Assembly (NCBI RefSeq): GCF_000379685.1
Contig: NZ_KB903261.1
Location: forward strand, 496,097 to 560,096
Reading direction: 5' to 3'
Length of the DNA: 64,000 nucleotides
Source: Catelliglobosispora koreensis DSM 44566
Lineage (GTDB): Bacteria > Actinomycetota > Actinomycetes > Mycobacteriales > Micromonosporaceae
The notes under the pieces are model-generated. The model did no database searches. It saw only the letters and a list, made by a program, of their open reading frames with translations, and had not been told where the DNA came from. A program made the position numbers and the translations under genes. Below, piece by piece: positions 1 through 9,219 of this stretch (its first letter is position 1; each line of letters starts with the position of its first letter).

Positions 1-299
1 CTCAGGCCAAGGGCCTCACGGAACGGCGGATCAGGGGACGGCATGTGCTGCGCAACGCCATGCTCCCGGTCGTGACCGTGATCGGGTTGCTGACCGGTGG
101 CCTGCTGTCGGGAGCTGTGCTCACGGAAACGGTGTTCTCGTTCACCGGGATCGGGCAGTTCGCCGCGCAGTCCATTGATCACCGCGACTATCCGGTCATG
201 ATGGGCTTCATCCTGATCATCGCCGTGGTCTACGTCATCGTGAACCTCATCGTGGACATTTCCTACACGTTCATCGACCCGAGGGTGCGTGTGCGATGA
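1..299 (+). CDS. Oligopeptide/dipeptide ABC transporter permease (DppB-like), 3' end only
   Basis: The reading frame is open from the window edge (first full codon at base 3) to a TGA at 297-299, so only the last ~98 residues are present. The stretch beginning QAKGLTERRIRGRHVLRNAM matches the cytoplasmic EAA loop of binding-protein-dependent permeases, which docks on the ATPase. Two hydrophobic segments follow, and the C-terminal DISYTFIDPRVRVR is typical of the DppB/OppB subgroup. The next gene starts at 296 with an ATGA overlap, so the two permeases are translationally coupled. The solute-binding protein must lie upstream, outside the window. The substrate (peptides, nickel or sugar oligomers) cannot be read from this fragment. 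Confidence 0.93.
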   Translation, partial: QAKGLTERRIRGRHVLRNAMLPVVTVIGLLTGGLLSGAVLTETVFSFTGIGQFAAQSIDHRDYPVMMGFILIIAVVYVIVNLIVDISYTFIDPRVRVR

Positions 300-1279
300 C
301 AGCACTGGCCCGTAAGAAGATCGCGAAGCTGGAACGGCTTGCTGAGCTCGCCGCCGTTCACTCCAAAGAGCAGGGCGAGAGCCTGTGGCGTGAGGCGCTC
401 AAGCGCGTACGCCGCAATCCGTCAGCCATCGTCGGCGCCAGCATCCTGGGCGTGTTCATCCTGATCGCCGTCCTCGGCCCGTTCCTGGTGCCCTATGACC
501 CGGGTCAGATCGGGGTGGGCATTCCGTTTGGGCTGGAGGTCAAGGAAGGCCAGGCGATCTACCCCGGCCCCAACAGTGAGTTCTGGCTAGGTCTGGATCA
601 CCAGGGCCGCGACATGTTCAGCCGCATGATCGTGGGCGCGCGGCAGACGCTTCTGGTGGGCGTCGTGGCGACCGCGATCGGGCTCACGCTCGGCTGCCTC
701 ATCGGCGGCATCGCCGGTGCCGCTTACGGTTTGGGGGGCAAGCGGGGCCGGACGATCGACAACGTGCTCATGCGGTTCATCGACATGCTGCTCGCGATGC
801 CGAGCCTGTTGCTCGCGATCAGCTTGGTCGCCTTGCTGCGGCCGAGCCTGATGACCGTCATGATCGCTGTCGGGTTCATCTCGGTGCCGATCTTCGCCCG
901 CTTGCTGCGAGGCGCGATGATCGCACAGTCCAATGCGGAATATGTGGTGGCGGCTACGTCTCTCGGCGTACACAAGCGCAAGATCGCGCTGAGCCACATC
1001 CTGCCGAACTCGATCGCACCGGTGCTCGTGCAGGCAACGCTCACGCTCGCGACGGCGATCATCGAGGCGGCCGGCCTATCGTTCCTGGGACTGGGCAACC
1101 CCGACTCGTCGCAGGCCGAGTGGGGCACGATGCTCGCCGACGGCCTGTTCAACAGCCGGTTCGACTACGCGCCGCACCTGGCACTCTTCCCGGCCATCGG
1201 CATCATCATCACGGCCCTCGGGTTCACCTTGCTCGGTGAGGCGATGCGGGAAGCTCTCGACCCGAAGCTGCGGAAGTGA
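296..1279 (+). CDS. Oligopeptide/dipeptide ABC transporter permease (DppC-like)
   Basis: This 327-residue membrane protein is the second permease of the transporter. It has a long cytoplasmic N-terminus, a first membrane span at about residues 45-65 (IVGASILGVFILIAVLGPFL), then the periplasmic loop common to OppC/DppC proteins. The BPD_transp_1 domain of five spans follows, with the EAA loop near residues 220-240 (YVVAATSLGVHKRKIALSHI). Its end ALDPKLRK is the usual DppC terminus. It overlaps the preceding permease by 4 bases and is followed by two ATPase genes, giving the standard B-C-D-F order. The family imports di- and oligopeptides across the cytoplasmic membrane. The exact ligand is not known. 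Confidence 0.95.
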   Translation: MTALARKKIAKLERLAELAAVHSKEQGESLWREALKRVRRNPSAIVGASILGVFILIAVLGPFLVPYDPGQIGVGIPFGLEVKEGQAIYPGPNSEFWLGLDHQGRDMFSRMIVGARQTLLVGVVATAIGLTLGCLIGGIAGAAYGLGGKRGRTIDNVLMRFIDMLLAMPSLLLAISLVALLRPSLMTVMIAVGFISVPIFARLLRGAMIAQSNAEYVVAATSLGVHKRKIALSHILPNSIAPVLVQATLTLATAIIEAAGLSFLGLGNPDSSQAEWGTMLADGLFNSRFDYAPHLALFPAIGIIITALGFTLLGEAMREALDPKLRK

Positions 1280-1350
1280 TGTGACATGAGCGAGAGCTTG
1301 CTCGAGCGAATCAGGATTGCAGGGTCGCTAGTGCCTCGCGGCGAAGCCGA

Positions 1351-1367
1351 CCGAAGGGAGGCTTCGG
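1351..1367 (+). promoter_or_regulatory. Ribosome binding site held in a hairpin loop before dppD
   Basis: CCGAAG (1351-1356) and CTTCGG (1362-1367) can form a perfect 6-bp stem whose 5-base loop is GGAGG, the Shine-Dalgarno sequence for the GTG at 1369. An alternative stem pairs GAAGCC (1343-1348) with GGCTTC (1360-1365). Folding could tune translation of the first ATPase relative to the permeases. The structure is seen in the sequence; the regulatory role is inferred. Confidence 0.45.
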
Positions 1368-1368
1368 C

Positions 1369-2394
1369 GTGAGTTTGCTAGATGTTCAGGATCTGTCGGT
1401 CGTCTTTCATAGCAAAGGGCGAGAAGACGTTCGCGCGGTCGACGGTGTCACGTTCGAGGTGCGTTCCGGCGAAATCGTTGGCCTGGTTGGAGAATCCGGC
1501 TGCGGCAAGTCGGTCACGTCGCTGGCGCTGATGGGACTGTTGCCGCCACGGGGTGTTAAGACCGGCGGTAAGGCGATCTTCGACAACGGCGTGGATCTGC
1601 TGCGCACCGACCAGCGCACCATGCGTGACCTTCGCGGACGGGAGATCGCCATGATCTTCCAAGACCCGCTGAGCTCACTTAACCCTGTCGTGCCCATTGG
1701 CGACCAGGTGACAGAGGTGCTGACGCGGCACCGTGGCATGAAGGGCGAGGCCGCCAAGAAGGAGGCCGAGCTGCTGCTCGATCGCGTCGGCATTCCGGAT
1801 CCACGGCGGCGCCTCAAGGAGTACCCGCATCAGCTCTCGGGCGGGATGCGGCAGCGGGCCTTGATCGCTATGGCGGTGGCTTGCCGGCCCCGGCTTTTGA
1901 TCGCAGACGAGCCAACGACGGCGCTCGACGTGACCATCCAGGCGCAAATCCTTGAGCTGCTTAAGGAACTCGTGCACCAGGATGGCACCGCGATGGTCAT
2001 GATCACGCACGACTTGGGCGTGGTCGCGGGATTGTGTGACTGGATCAACGTCTTGTACGCCGGCCGCGTCGTCGAGACCGCAGGGCGCCACGCGCTGTTC
2101 GCTAAGCCGACGCACCCGTACACACATGGCCTCCTGTCGTCGATCCCACGGCTCGATTCCGTGCGCGGGGAACGGCTCAACCCGATCCCCGGCTCGGTAC
2201 GTGACCTGCTGCCGTGGCTGGAAGGCTGCGCCTTCGCGCCACGGTGTGACCGGGTGACGGAGGCGTGTGTGGAGGGTCCGCCTGAACTGACCGGTGGCGC
2301 TCACGCGTTCCGCTGTGTCAACCCGGTCCTCGAAGAGTCCGGCCAGGACGAAGCTGCGCTCTATTCACGCGAGGTTTCAGGAGCAATCGAATGA
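1369..2394 (+). CDS. Peptide ABC transporter ATP-binding protein (DppD-like)
   Basis: This 341-residue ATPase energises the two permeases. It shows Walker A GESGCGKS (about 43-50), ABC signature LSGGMRQR, Walker [13 protein letters not shown] and the H-loop in MITHDLGV. The C-terminal oligopeptide-transporter extension follows, with [14 protein letters not shown] (about 287-300) of the oligo_HPY type. The GTG start at 1369 is set by AAGGGAGG at 1354-1361. The 89-base gap after dppC is the largest in the operon and contains only small GC-rich repeats and the RBS hairpin. It overlaps the next ATPase gene by 4 bases. Two ATPases as a heterodimer are normal for the Dpp/Opp family. Confidence 0.95.
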   Translation: MSLLDVQDLSVVFHSKGREDVRAVDGVTFEVRSGEIVGLVGESGCGKSVTSLALMGLLPPRGVKTGGKAIFDNGVDLLRTDQRTMRDLRGREIAMIFQDPLSSLNPVVPIGDQVTEVLTRHRGMKGEAAKKEAELLLDRVGIPDPRRRLKEYPHQLSGGMRQRALIAMAVACRPRLLIADEPTTALDVTIQAQILELLKELVHQDGTAMVMITHDLGVVAGLCDWINVLYAGRVVETAGRHALFAKPTHPYTHGLLSSIPRLDSVRGERLNPIPGSVRDLLPWLEGCAFAPRCDRVTEACVEGPPELTGGAHAFRCVNPVLEESGQDEAALYSREVSGAIE

Positions 2395-3395
2395 CCGGCA
2401 AACTCGTCGAGATCGACGACCTTAAGGTGCACTTCCCGATCACGAAGGGAATCATCTTCGACAAGGTCATTGGCCACGTCAAAGCGGTCGATGGGGTGTC
2501 GCTCAGCATCGGGCAGGGGCAAACCTATGGACTGGTCGGCGAATCGGGCTGTGGCAAGTCCACGCTCGGCCGGGCTTTGCTTCAGCTCACGAAACCGACA
2601 GCGGGCTCGGTCAAGCTCGGCGGCGTCGATCTGACGACGTTGCCGCCGGAGAAACTGCGTGCCCAGCGCAAACGGATGCAGATGATCTTCCAGGATCCGA
2701 TGTCGAGTTTGGACCCGAGGCAGAACATCGAGTCGATTCTGTCCGAGGGGCTGCTGGCCCACGGCATCGGCGGCAACCGTGACGGCCGCAGGGCGCTCAT
2801 CTCACGCACGCTTGACGCGGTGGGGCTGCCTCAGTGGGCGCTTTCGCGGTACCCCCATGAATTTTCTGGAGGTCAGCGGCAGCGCATCGGCATCGCGCGG
2901 GCGCTGGTGCTCAGCCCGGAACTGATCGTGGCCGATGAGCCTGTGTCGGCTTTGGACGTGTCGATTCAGGCGCAGGTCATCAATCTGCTGGACGAGCTGC
3001 AAAACGAGCTCGGCCTGACCTATCTCGTCATCGCGCACGATCTCGCCGTGGTGCGGCACATCTCCGACACGGTCGGGGTCATGTACTTGGGCGCACTCGT
3101 CGAGGAAGCGTCCAGTAACGACCTTTACCGGCGGCCGCTGCACCCGTACACGAAGGCACTGATGTCAGCGGTTCCGGTGCCGGACCCGCTGGTGGAAGAG
3201 CGCCGTGAGCGGATCCTGCTCAAGGGTGACCTGCCGTCACCGGCTAACCCGCCGAGCGGTTGCCGCTTCCGCACCCGGTGCCCCTGGGCGAAGGAACGTT
3301 GTGCCCAGGAGCGTCCGGAGCTGCGTGAAGTGGACGGCCACAAGGTGGCCTGCCACTACGCCGAAGAGCTCAGTGGCCTTCTAGCTGCTGTTTGA
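2391..3395 (+). CDS. Peptide ABC transporter ATP-binding protein (DppF-like)
   Basis: This 334-residue second ATPase of the dipeptide/oligopeptide system starts with an ATGA overlap on dppD. Motifs are Walker A GESGCGKS, signature FSGGQRQRIGIARAL, Walker B LIVADEPVSALD and H-loop VIAHDLAV, then the oligo_HPY-type tail GCRFRTRCPWAKERC. It is the last gene of the transporter operon. Its final 26 bases overlap the 3' end of an oppositely oriented small gene (3370-3561), and no hairpin terminator is visible in the overlap. Confidence 0.95.
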   Translation: MTGKLVEIDDLKVHFPITKGIIFDKVIGHVKAVDGVSLSIGQGQTYGLVGESGCGKSTLGRALLQLTKPTAGSVKLGGVDLTTLPPEKLRAQRKRMQMIFQDPMSSLDPRQNIESILSEGLLAHGIGGNRDGRRALISRTLDAVGLPQWALSRYPHEFSGGQRQRIGIARALVLSPELIVADEPVSALDVSIQAQVINLLDELQNELGLTYLVIAHDLAVVRHISDTVGVMYLGALVEEASSNDLYRRPLHPYTKALMSAVPVPDPLVEERRERILLKGDLPSPANPPSGCRFRTRCPWAKERCAQERPELREVDGHKVACHYAEELSGLLAAV

Positions 3396-3561
3396 CCCAG
3401 TCCATCGACTCGGGCGAGACCGTGTACCACTCGGCCGCGTCCTTGTACTGAACCTTCACGCTGGCGGTGTCTTCGGACGCCGCCAGCGTCAGTTCGCCGG
3501 TGATAGCACCGACTTCATCTGTCATTACTCCGCCCGGTGGGGCAATCACATCTAACTGCAC
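3370..3561 (-). CDS. Conserved-looking small protein of unknown function (63 aa)
   Basis: A 63-residue acidic protein whose family I do not recognise. Support for it being real: its GTG start (3559-3561) overlaps the stop region of the HNH nuclease gene upstream on the same strand (stop at 3552-3554), a typical coupling arrangement. Its composition is protein-like, with regular beta-type alternation (GAITGELTLAASEDTASVKV) and a Trp-rich end (AAEWYTVSPESMDW). It has no signal peptide or membrane span. Its 3' end runs 26 bases into dppF on the other strand. It might be a small partner of the nuclease, but nothing in the sequence proves that. Confidence 0.55.
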   Translation of the reverse strand: MQLDVIAPPGGVMTDEVGAITGELTLAASEDTASVKVQYKDAAEWYTVSPESMDWVKQQLEGH

Positions 3562-4184
3562 GTCCCCAGCATTTCAGTGAGAGCTGCCTTTTCGTCCTTG
3601 GTTACGGTGAGTTCCCAGAAACTCTTCACCGCAATCCACTCCTGGGCATACTGACACCAGAAATCTTTGCTCGGCGGCTTCCACTGCGACGGGTCCTGGT
3701 CGCCCTTGGAACGGTTGCTCGACGCGGAAACCGCGCGCAGCTGCGGGCGCTCCAGGTCATTGGCGAAGGCGGACCGTTTCTTGTCGTCCCAGACATCCGC
3801 GCCGGACCGCCACGCGTTAGCCAGCGGCACCATGTGGTCGATGTCGACCTTCAGCGGATCGGTGAGTGTCTGTCCGTCGTAGACACTGAACCATTCGCCG
3901 CCGGTGATGTTGCAGCCCGTCTTGTTGATGTTCTTGCCGTCTCGCTCCAGCACCGTGTCGCGAACGTCGCAGTTGGAGCCGGCCTTGTTCCAGTGCGCGA
4001 AGCGATCACGGGTGTAATCCTTCATCGGACGGGGGTCGGCGATCCTCAGGCTCTGCAGCGAAACCTTGGTGCTGCCGCTGTTCGCGGGGCCTTTGCTGGT
4101 TGTTTGACTCGGCGAGCCCGGGCCTGAACAACCGCTGATGAGGGCAAGACTGAGCAAAATGGAGGCAATACGAGGGGAGAGCAC
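3552..4184 (-). CDS. Secreted HNH-type nuclease lipoprotein (DUF1524/GmrSD C-terminal-like)
   Basis: About 210 residues from the GTG at 4184. The N-terminus (RIASILLSLALISGC) is a short signal peptide ending in a lipobox, LISGC, so the mature protein is probably a lipid-anchored exported enzyme. The catalytic region has DIDHMVPLANAW, the His-containing beta-beta-alpha motif, followed by SNRSKGDQDPSQW and an aromatic C-terminus (FWCQYAQEWIAVKSFW), as in the many small secreted actinomycete HNH nucleases. The expected role is extracellular DNA degradation for nutrient recovery or competition. The open frame extends to 4526, but that extension lacks a signal peptide at its start and lies antisense to the exporter. 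The start chosen here is one base from the start of the divergent exporter gene. Confidence 0.8.
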   Translation of the reverse strand: MLSPRIASILLSLALISGCSGPGSPSQTTSKGPANSGSTKVSLQSLRIADPRPMKDYTRDRFAHWNKAGSNCDVRDTVLERDGKNINKTGCNITGGEWFSVYDGQTLTDPLKVDIDHMVPLANAWRSGADVWDDKKRSAFANDLERPQLRAVSASSNRSKGDQDPSQWKPPSKDFWCQYAQEWIAVKSFWELTVTKDEKAALTEMLGTCS

Positions 4185-4185
4185 A

Positions 4186-5571
4186 GTGGATTCTAAGCTC
4201 AGACTCGGCAGCGCGGCCGGGCGCGGCACGCTGGCAGCCGCGGTTTTGGCCTCAGGAATGGCATTCCTGGACTCCACTGTGGTCAATGTCGCCCTGCCGG
4301 CCCTCGGGCGTGAGCTGGGAGCATCGCTGGCGGAGCTGCAGTGGGTCGTGAATGGATACACGCTCACCTTGGCCGCGTTCGTGCTGCTGGGCGGTGCGCT
4401 GGGCGACAAGTTTGGGCGCCGGCGCGTTTTTCTGATCGGCGTCATCTGGTTCACGCTCGCGTCTGTCGCGTGTGGAGCGGCGCAGGAACCGACAACTTTG
4501 ATCATCGCGCGGATCGTCCAGGGCATCGGGGCCGCGCTCCTGACGCCCGGATCGCTTGCCCTGATTCAGGCTTCCTTCGCCTCAGAAGAGCGCGGTAAAG
4601 CCATCGGCGCCTGGTCCGGACTGTCCGGCGTGACCACCGCCCTGGGCCCGTTCATCGGCGGCTTCCTGATCGATCAAGCGTCGTGGCGCTGGATCTTCTT
4701 CATCAACGTGCCGTTCGCGTTGGCTGTGCTGCTGTTGACGTGGCGGTACGTTCCGGAGAGCTCCGATGCCTCGGCCAGCGGGCGATTCGACTTCGGCGGT
4801 GCTGTCCTTGGCGCACTGACGTTGGCTTTCTTGACCTACGCCTTGATCGCGCCCTCGTGGCCGTTTGGTGTGCTGGCTGTCGTGCTGGGCTTGGCTTTCG
4901 TGCTCATCGAACGTTCGCTCCGCGAACGGGCCATGATGCCGCTGCACCTGTTCAGCAGCAGCGTGTTCTCGGTGCTGAACGTCTACACCGTAATTGTTTA
5001 CGGCGCCTTCGGCGGACTGTTCTTCCTGCTCGTGATCTTCCTGCAGAACGTGCTTGGCTACTCGGCTTTGCAGGCTGGCCTGGCGACGTTGCCGATCACC
5101 ATCTTCTTGCTCGTGTTCTCGTCGCGCTCGGGTGCCGTGGCCTCGAAGATCGGCCCTCGATTGCAGCTGGTGGCCGGACCTTTGCTGTGTGCATTGGGCG
5201 CCTTGCTATTGCGCTGGGCCGGCCCGAATTACTGGACGTCGATCTTTCCCGGTGTCGTGATCTTCAGCGTTGGCTTGACACTGCTTGTCGCTCCGTTGAC
5301 GACGACGGTCCTCGCCGCCTTGGCAGACCGTTACGCCGGAGTCGCCAGCGGCATCAACAACGCCGCCGCCCGCGCTGGCTCCCTCCTCGCCGTGGCCGCG
5401 TTGCCACTCCTGGTGGGGCTCTCCGGCGCCGAATACGAACAGGCCGGCCCGCTCACCTCCGCCTACCGCTCGGCAACCATCTGGTGCGCCGCCTTCCTCG
5501 CCCTCGGCGGTTTGATCGCCCTCTTCCTATCGCGCCCGCCAGCCCGGACTTCCCCCACCCCTCCCGCCTAA
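4186..5571 (+). CDS. MFS multidrug exporter, DHA2 (14-TM EmrB/QacA) family
   Basis: About 461 residues from the GTG at 4186, chosen because GAGGGGAGA (4172-4180) is well placed and because the next residues lead directly into the first span. The motif LDSTVVNVALP in TM1 is diagnostic of DHA2 exporters. Motif A appears as GGALGDKFGRRRVF, and motif C-type glycines occur in TM5 (GLSGVTTALGPFIGGFLID). These proton-coupled exporters sit in the cytoplasmic membrane and remove drugs or secondary metabolites. No TetR or MarR regulator is adjacent. An in-frame ATG at 4159 is possible but has a poor ribosome binding site. Confidence 0.92.
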   Translation: MDSKLRLGSAAGRGTLAAAVLASGMAFLDSTVVNVALPALGRELGASLAELQWVVNGYTLTLAAFVLLGGALGDKFGRRRVFLIGVIWFTLASVACGAAQEPTTLIIARIVQGIGAALLTPGSLALIQASFASEERGKAIGAWSGLSGVTTALGPFIGGFLIDQASWRWIFFINVPFALAVLLLTWRYVPESSDASASGRFDFGGAVLGALTLAFLTYALIAPSWPFGVLAVVLGLAFVLIERSLRERAMMPLHLFSSSVFSVLNVYTVIVYGAFGGLFFLLVIFLQNVLGYSALQAGLATLPITIFLLVFSSRSGAVASKIGPRLQLVAGPLLCALGALLLRWAGPNYWTSIFPGVVIFSVGLTLLVAPLTTTVLAALADRYAGVASGINNAAARAGSLLAVAALPLLVGLSGAEYEQAGPLTSAYRSATIWCAAFLALGGLIALFLSRPPARTSPTPPA

Positions 5572-5663
5572 CCCCCTCCCTCCCTCCCTCCCTTCGCCCG
5601 CGCCTCCGCCCCGCCTTTTGCCCGTGCCCGCCATCCGCTTGTGGCGCCCCACCGCTGGGGGTC

Positions 5664-5760
5664 GTGATCCACATCCCGCAGGACGTGATCCACAGGCGGT
5701 TTGATCACGCCTCAGTGGCTGTGGATCACCGTCTGGGCTGTGGATCACGATGAAGCGGCA
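5664..5760 (+). repeat. Dispersed palindromic repeat, copy A
   Basis: About 97 bases beginning GTGATCCACATCCC and ending GATCACGATGAAGCGGCA. It contains a hairpin with arms CGTGATC and GATCACG, then two direct TGTGGATCAC units 20 bases apart. The last 18 bases are identical to copy B at 12506-12602. It lies between the convergent exporter and leuA genes. Confidence 0.8.
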
Positions 5761-5800
5761 TCGCTGCCGACCGCCCGCACCAATGTGGATCTCCAACGCT

Positions 5801-5870
5801 GATCCATATCCCAATAAGGGTGATCAACGGGCCATTCGATCACCCCTTTCGGGCTGTGGATCAGATCAGA
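5801..5870 (+). repeat. Dispersed palindromic repeat, diverged copy A2
   Basis: A shortened neighbour of copy A: GATCCATATCC, then arms GGGTGATC (5818-5825) and GATCACCC (5837-5844), then GGGCTGTGGATCA. The outer stem bases are G-C where copies B and C have C-G, so pairing is kept while sequence changes. Confidence 0.65.
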
Positions 5871-6193
5871 AGATCCAGATCCAAGCGAAGAACCTCAATT
5901 CCCACTTCCGATGCCCGCCGTGGCCCAGACCGTCCCTCCCGCGAGGCCCTCAATGTCCGCGCGTCCCGGGCCCGCGATGCCGTCGGTGCCCGATCTTCAT
6001 CCCGCGGCTCCGCCACCGGTCCAAGAACGCTGGGGAGGCGGGGCAGGCGAAAGGGAGTCGATGGTGGGCGGGCGCGCAAGGGAAGCGGAAGCAGTGCGGC
6101 CAGTCAAGCGGGAGGAAGGAACACGGAAGTTGGGCAAGGAAATGGCCGCCGCCAGGTGAGCGAATACCTGGCGGCGGCCGGAGGAAACAAGGA

Positions 6194-7825
<1,632 letters not shown>

Positions 7826-7860
7826 TTAATGCTCCACTCCTGGGAGGTCCTGACAAACAT

Positions 7861-7920
7861 GACCAGCACCACATCCCGCAGCGAGAGGCTGGTCGACGGC
7901 TAGGTCAGGCCTCGCTGCGG
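7861..7920 (-). promoter_or_regulatory. leuA leader: competing RNA stems (attenuator-like)
   Basis: Read on the leuA strand, CCGCAGCGAG (7911-7920), which overlaps the end of the leader peptide, pairs perfectly with CTCGCTGCGG (7876-7885). Immediately before the second arm, GACCAGC (7888-7894) can instead pair with GCTGGTC (7861-7867), closer to leuA. The two stems compete for the 7876-7894 segment. That is the layout expected if a ribosome stalled on the leader's Leu codons decides which structure forms. No strong U-run follows, so control may act on translation rather than termination. Confidence 0.7.
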
Positions 7921-7949
7921 CATGGAAGGAGGAGCACCACGCACCACAT
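7905..7949 (-). CDS. leuA leader peptide (14 aa, three consecutive Leu codons)
   Basis: A 15-codon frame reads ATG ... TGA on the leuA strand and encodes MWCVVLLLPCRSEA, with CTC CTC CTT in a row plus two Val codons. It lies 82 bases upstream of leuA and its stop codon falls just after the first arm of the leader stem (the stop is at 7905-7907). Short Leu-rich leaders upstream of leuA are known in Streptomyces and corynebacteria. Scarcity of charged tRNA-Leu would stall the ribosome there and shift the downstream stems. The upstream MFS gene ends only 13 bases before it, so the promoter must lie inside that gene's 3' end. Confidence 0.75.
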   Translation of the reverse strand: MWCVVLLLPCRSEA

Positions 7950-7962
7950 GATGGATCTCACC

Positions 7963-9213
7963 CTACGCCGCGACCGCCGGAACGGGATCATTTGCCCGGA
8001 CTGTGGGACGCGTGCGCTCAGCCCAGTCGACGGCGGCACCGCCGGCCAGGCCGACGGCGACGAAGATGAGCGCGATGGCGAACCAGCCCCAGCCGCCCGT
8101 GGTGACGGCGAGCGCGATGAGCGCGGCGGGGGCGATCATGTGCTGGCCGGAGCCGAACATGCGGGCGACACCCATGTATTCGCCCTTGCGGTCGTGCGGT
8201 GCCAACTCGGCCATCAGCGTCCACTGGGCGGCGGACTGCCACAGTTCGGCCATGGTGACCAGGATCGTCGCGAGCACGAGAAGCGCGATCGTGGCCCACC
8301 CACTGGTGAGCCCCGAGAAGTAGAAAATGGGGCAGCACAGGGCACCCACCCAGGCCGCGTAACGAAGGACCCGGCGGGCGCCCGGAATCGTGTGCGACCC
8401 ACGGGTCATCGCGACCTGAAGCGTCGTGGCCATGATCGTGTTGACCCAGGTGAGCACGGCGAGCATCCACTTGGGAGCGTCGGTGTGCACGACGAGCCAC
8501 AGCGGGACGACCTCAAGCGAGATGGTCCCGTGGATGAGCAGCACGGCGACCAGTGAGTGGACGGTCAGATAGGGGCGGTCTTTGAACACGACACGCTTAG
8601 CGTGAACGACTCGCGGGTGGTGCTCCAACGGTGATCGCGGCAGCCGCGAGATCATCACGACGTTGATCAGCATCACCGCGACGTTGACGTAAACCATGGC
8701 GTGATAAGCCCACGGCTTGTCCACAGCCAAGGCGAACCCAGCGGCGCCCGTGCCCAGGCCCCAGCCCACGTTGAGCCAAGAGCGGTTGAAAGCTTGCGTG
8801 ACCACGCGAATTTCGGGCTCAAGGCTCTCGACGAGATAAACGTTGCGGCCAGTCGTGGCAAAGCTCTGCGCCAACTCCAGCCCGATCAGGAGCAGCGTGA
8901 AAAGCCAGAACCCCCGCACCGCCGGATAGAGCGCGAACAGTAGAGCACAGATGAAAACGCCTGTGTACCAAACACTTCGTGAGCGAAAACGATCAGCGAG
9001 CGCACCGATCGGCACCGCGCTGACCATGGCGACGCCGGCCGCGACGGACAGTCCGACACCGATTTCCCACGGTTTCAGGTGCACCATCTTGAGGAAGTAG
9101 ACCGCGCTTCCGGTCGTGAAGGCGCCCCGGCCGATGCCGAAGAGCAGGCTCTGGATCGCGAGTTTTCTGGGTAGTCCAGCCGGGGGAATCAGATTTTCGC
9201 GAATCCTGCTCAC
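7963..9213 (-). CDS. Major facilitator superfamily transporter
   Basis: This 416-residue, 12-span MFS protein starts at the GTG at 9213. It has a typical TM2-TM3 loop (GALADRFRSRSVWYTG) and an N-terminal half resembling small-molecule exporters (GVGLSVAAGVAMVSAVPIGA). No sequence feature fixes a substrate. Its start lies 6 bases after the stop of the lipoprotein gene 9220-9963 on the same strand, so the two are probably cotranscribed. The leuA leader begins 13 bases past its stop. Confidence 0.88.
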   Translation of the reverse strand: MSRIRENLIPPAGLPRKLAIQSLLFGIGRGAFTTGSAVYFLKMVHLKPWEIGVGLSVAAGVAMVSAVPIGALADRFRSRSVWYTGVFICALLFALYPAVRGFWLFTLLLIGLELAQSFATTGRNVYLVESLEPEIRVVTQAFNRSWLNVGWGLGTGAAGFALAVDKPWAYHAMVYVNVAVMLINVVMISRLPRSPLEHHPRVVHAKRVVFKDRPYLTVHSLVAVLLIHGTISLEVVPLWLVVHTDAPKWMLAVLTWVNTIMATTLQVAMTRGSHTIPGARRVLRYAAWVGALCCPIFYFSGLTSGWATIALLVLATILVTMAELWQSAAQWTLMAELAPHDRKGEYMGVARMFGSGQHMIAPAALIALAVTTGGWGWFAIALIFVAVGLAGGAAVDWAERTRPTVRANDPVPAVAA

Positions 9214-9219
9214 AAACGA

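Larger units (their letters stand above)
5572..6193. other. Gene-free region between exporter and leuA
   Basis: This 622-base stretch holds a pyrimidine-rich tract (CCCTCC units, 5574-5600) just after the exporter stop, two copies of the dispersed palindromic repeat (5664-5760 and 5801-5870), then GC-rich sequence up to the leuA stop. Overlapping open frames on both strands have arginine/proline-rich, non-protein-like composition, and I see no credible gene. A stem such as CCGCCGCCAGG near 6151-6178 may end leuA transcription. Confidence 0.6.

Noticed and set aside
1280-1340. GAGCGA-rich stretch after dppC as a possible terminator
   Set aside because: The inverted arms are short and imperfect, and the downstream ATPase genes clearly belong to the same transporter.
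4683-5753. Long plus-strand open frame (about 356 codons) overlapping the DHA2 exporter
   Set aside because: It is out of frame with a clear MFS gene on the same strand and is Arg/Leu-rich with no domain; a shadow of GC-biased codon usage.
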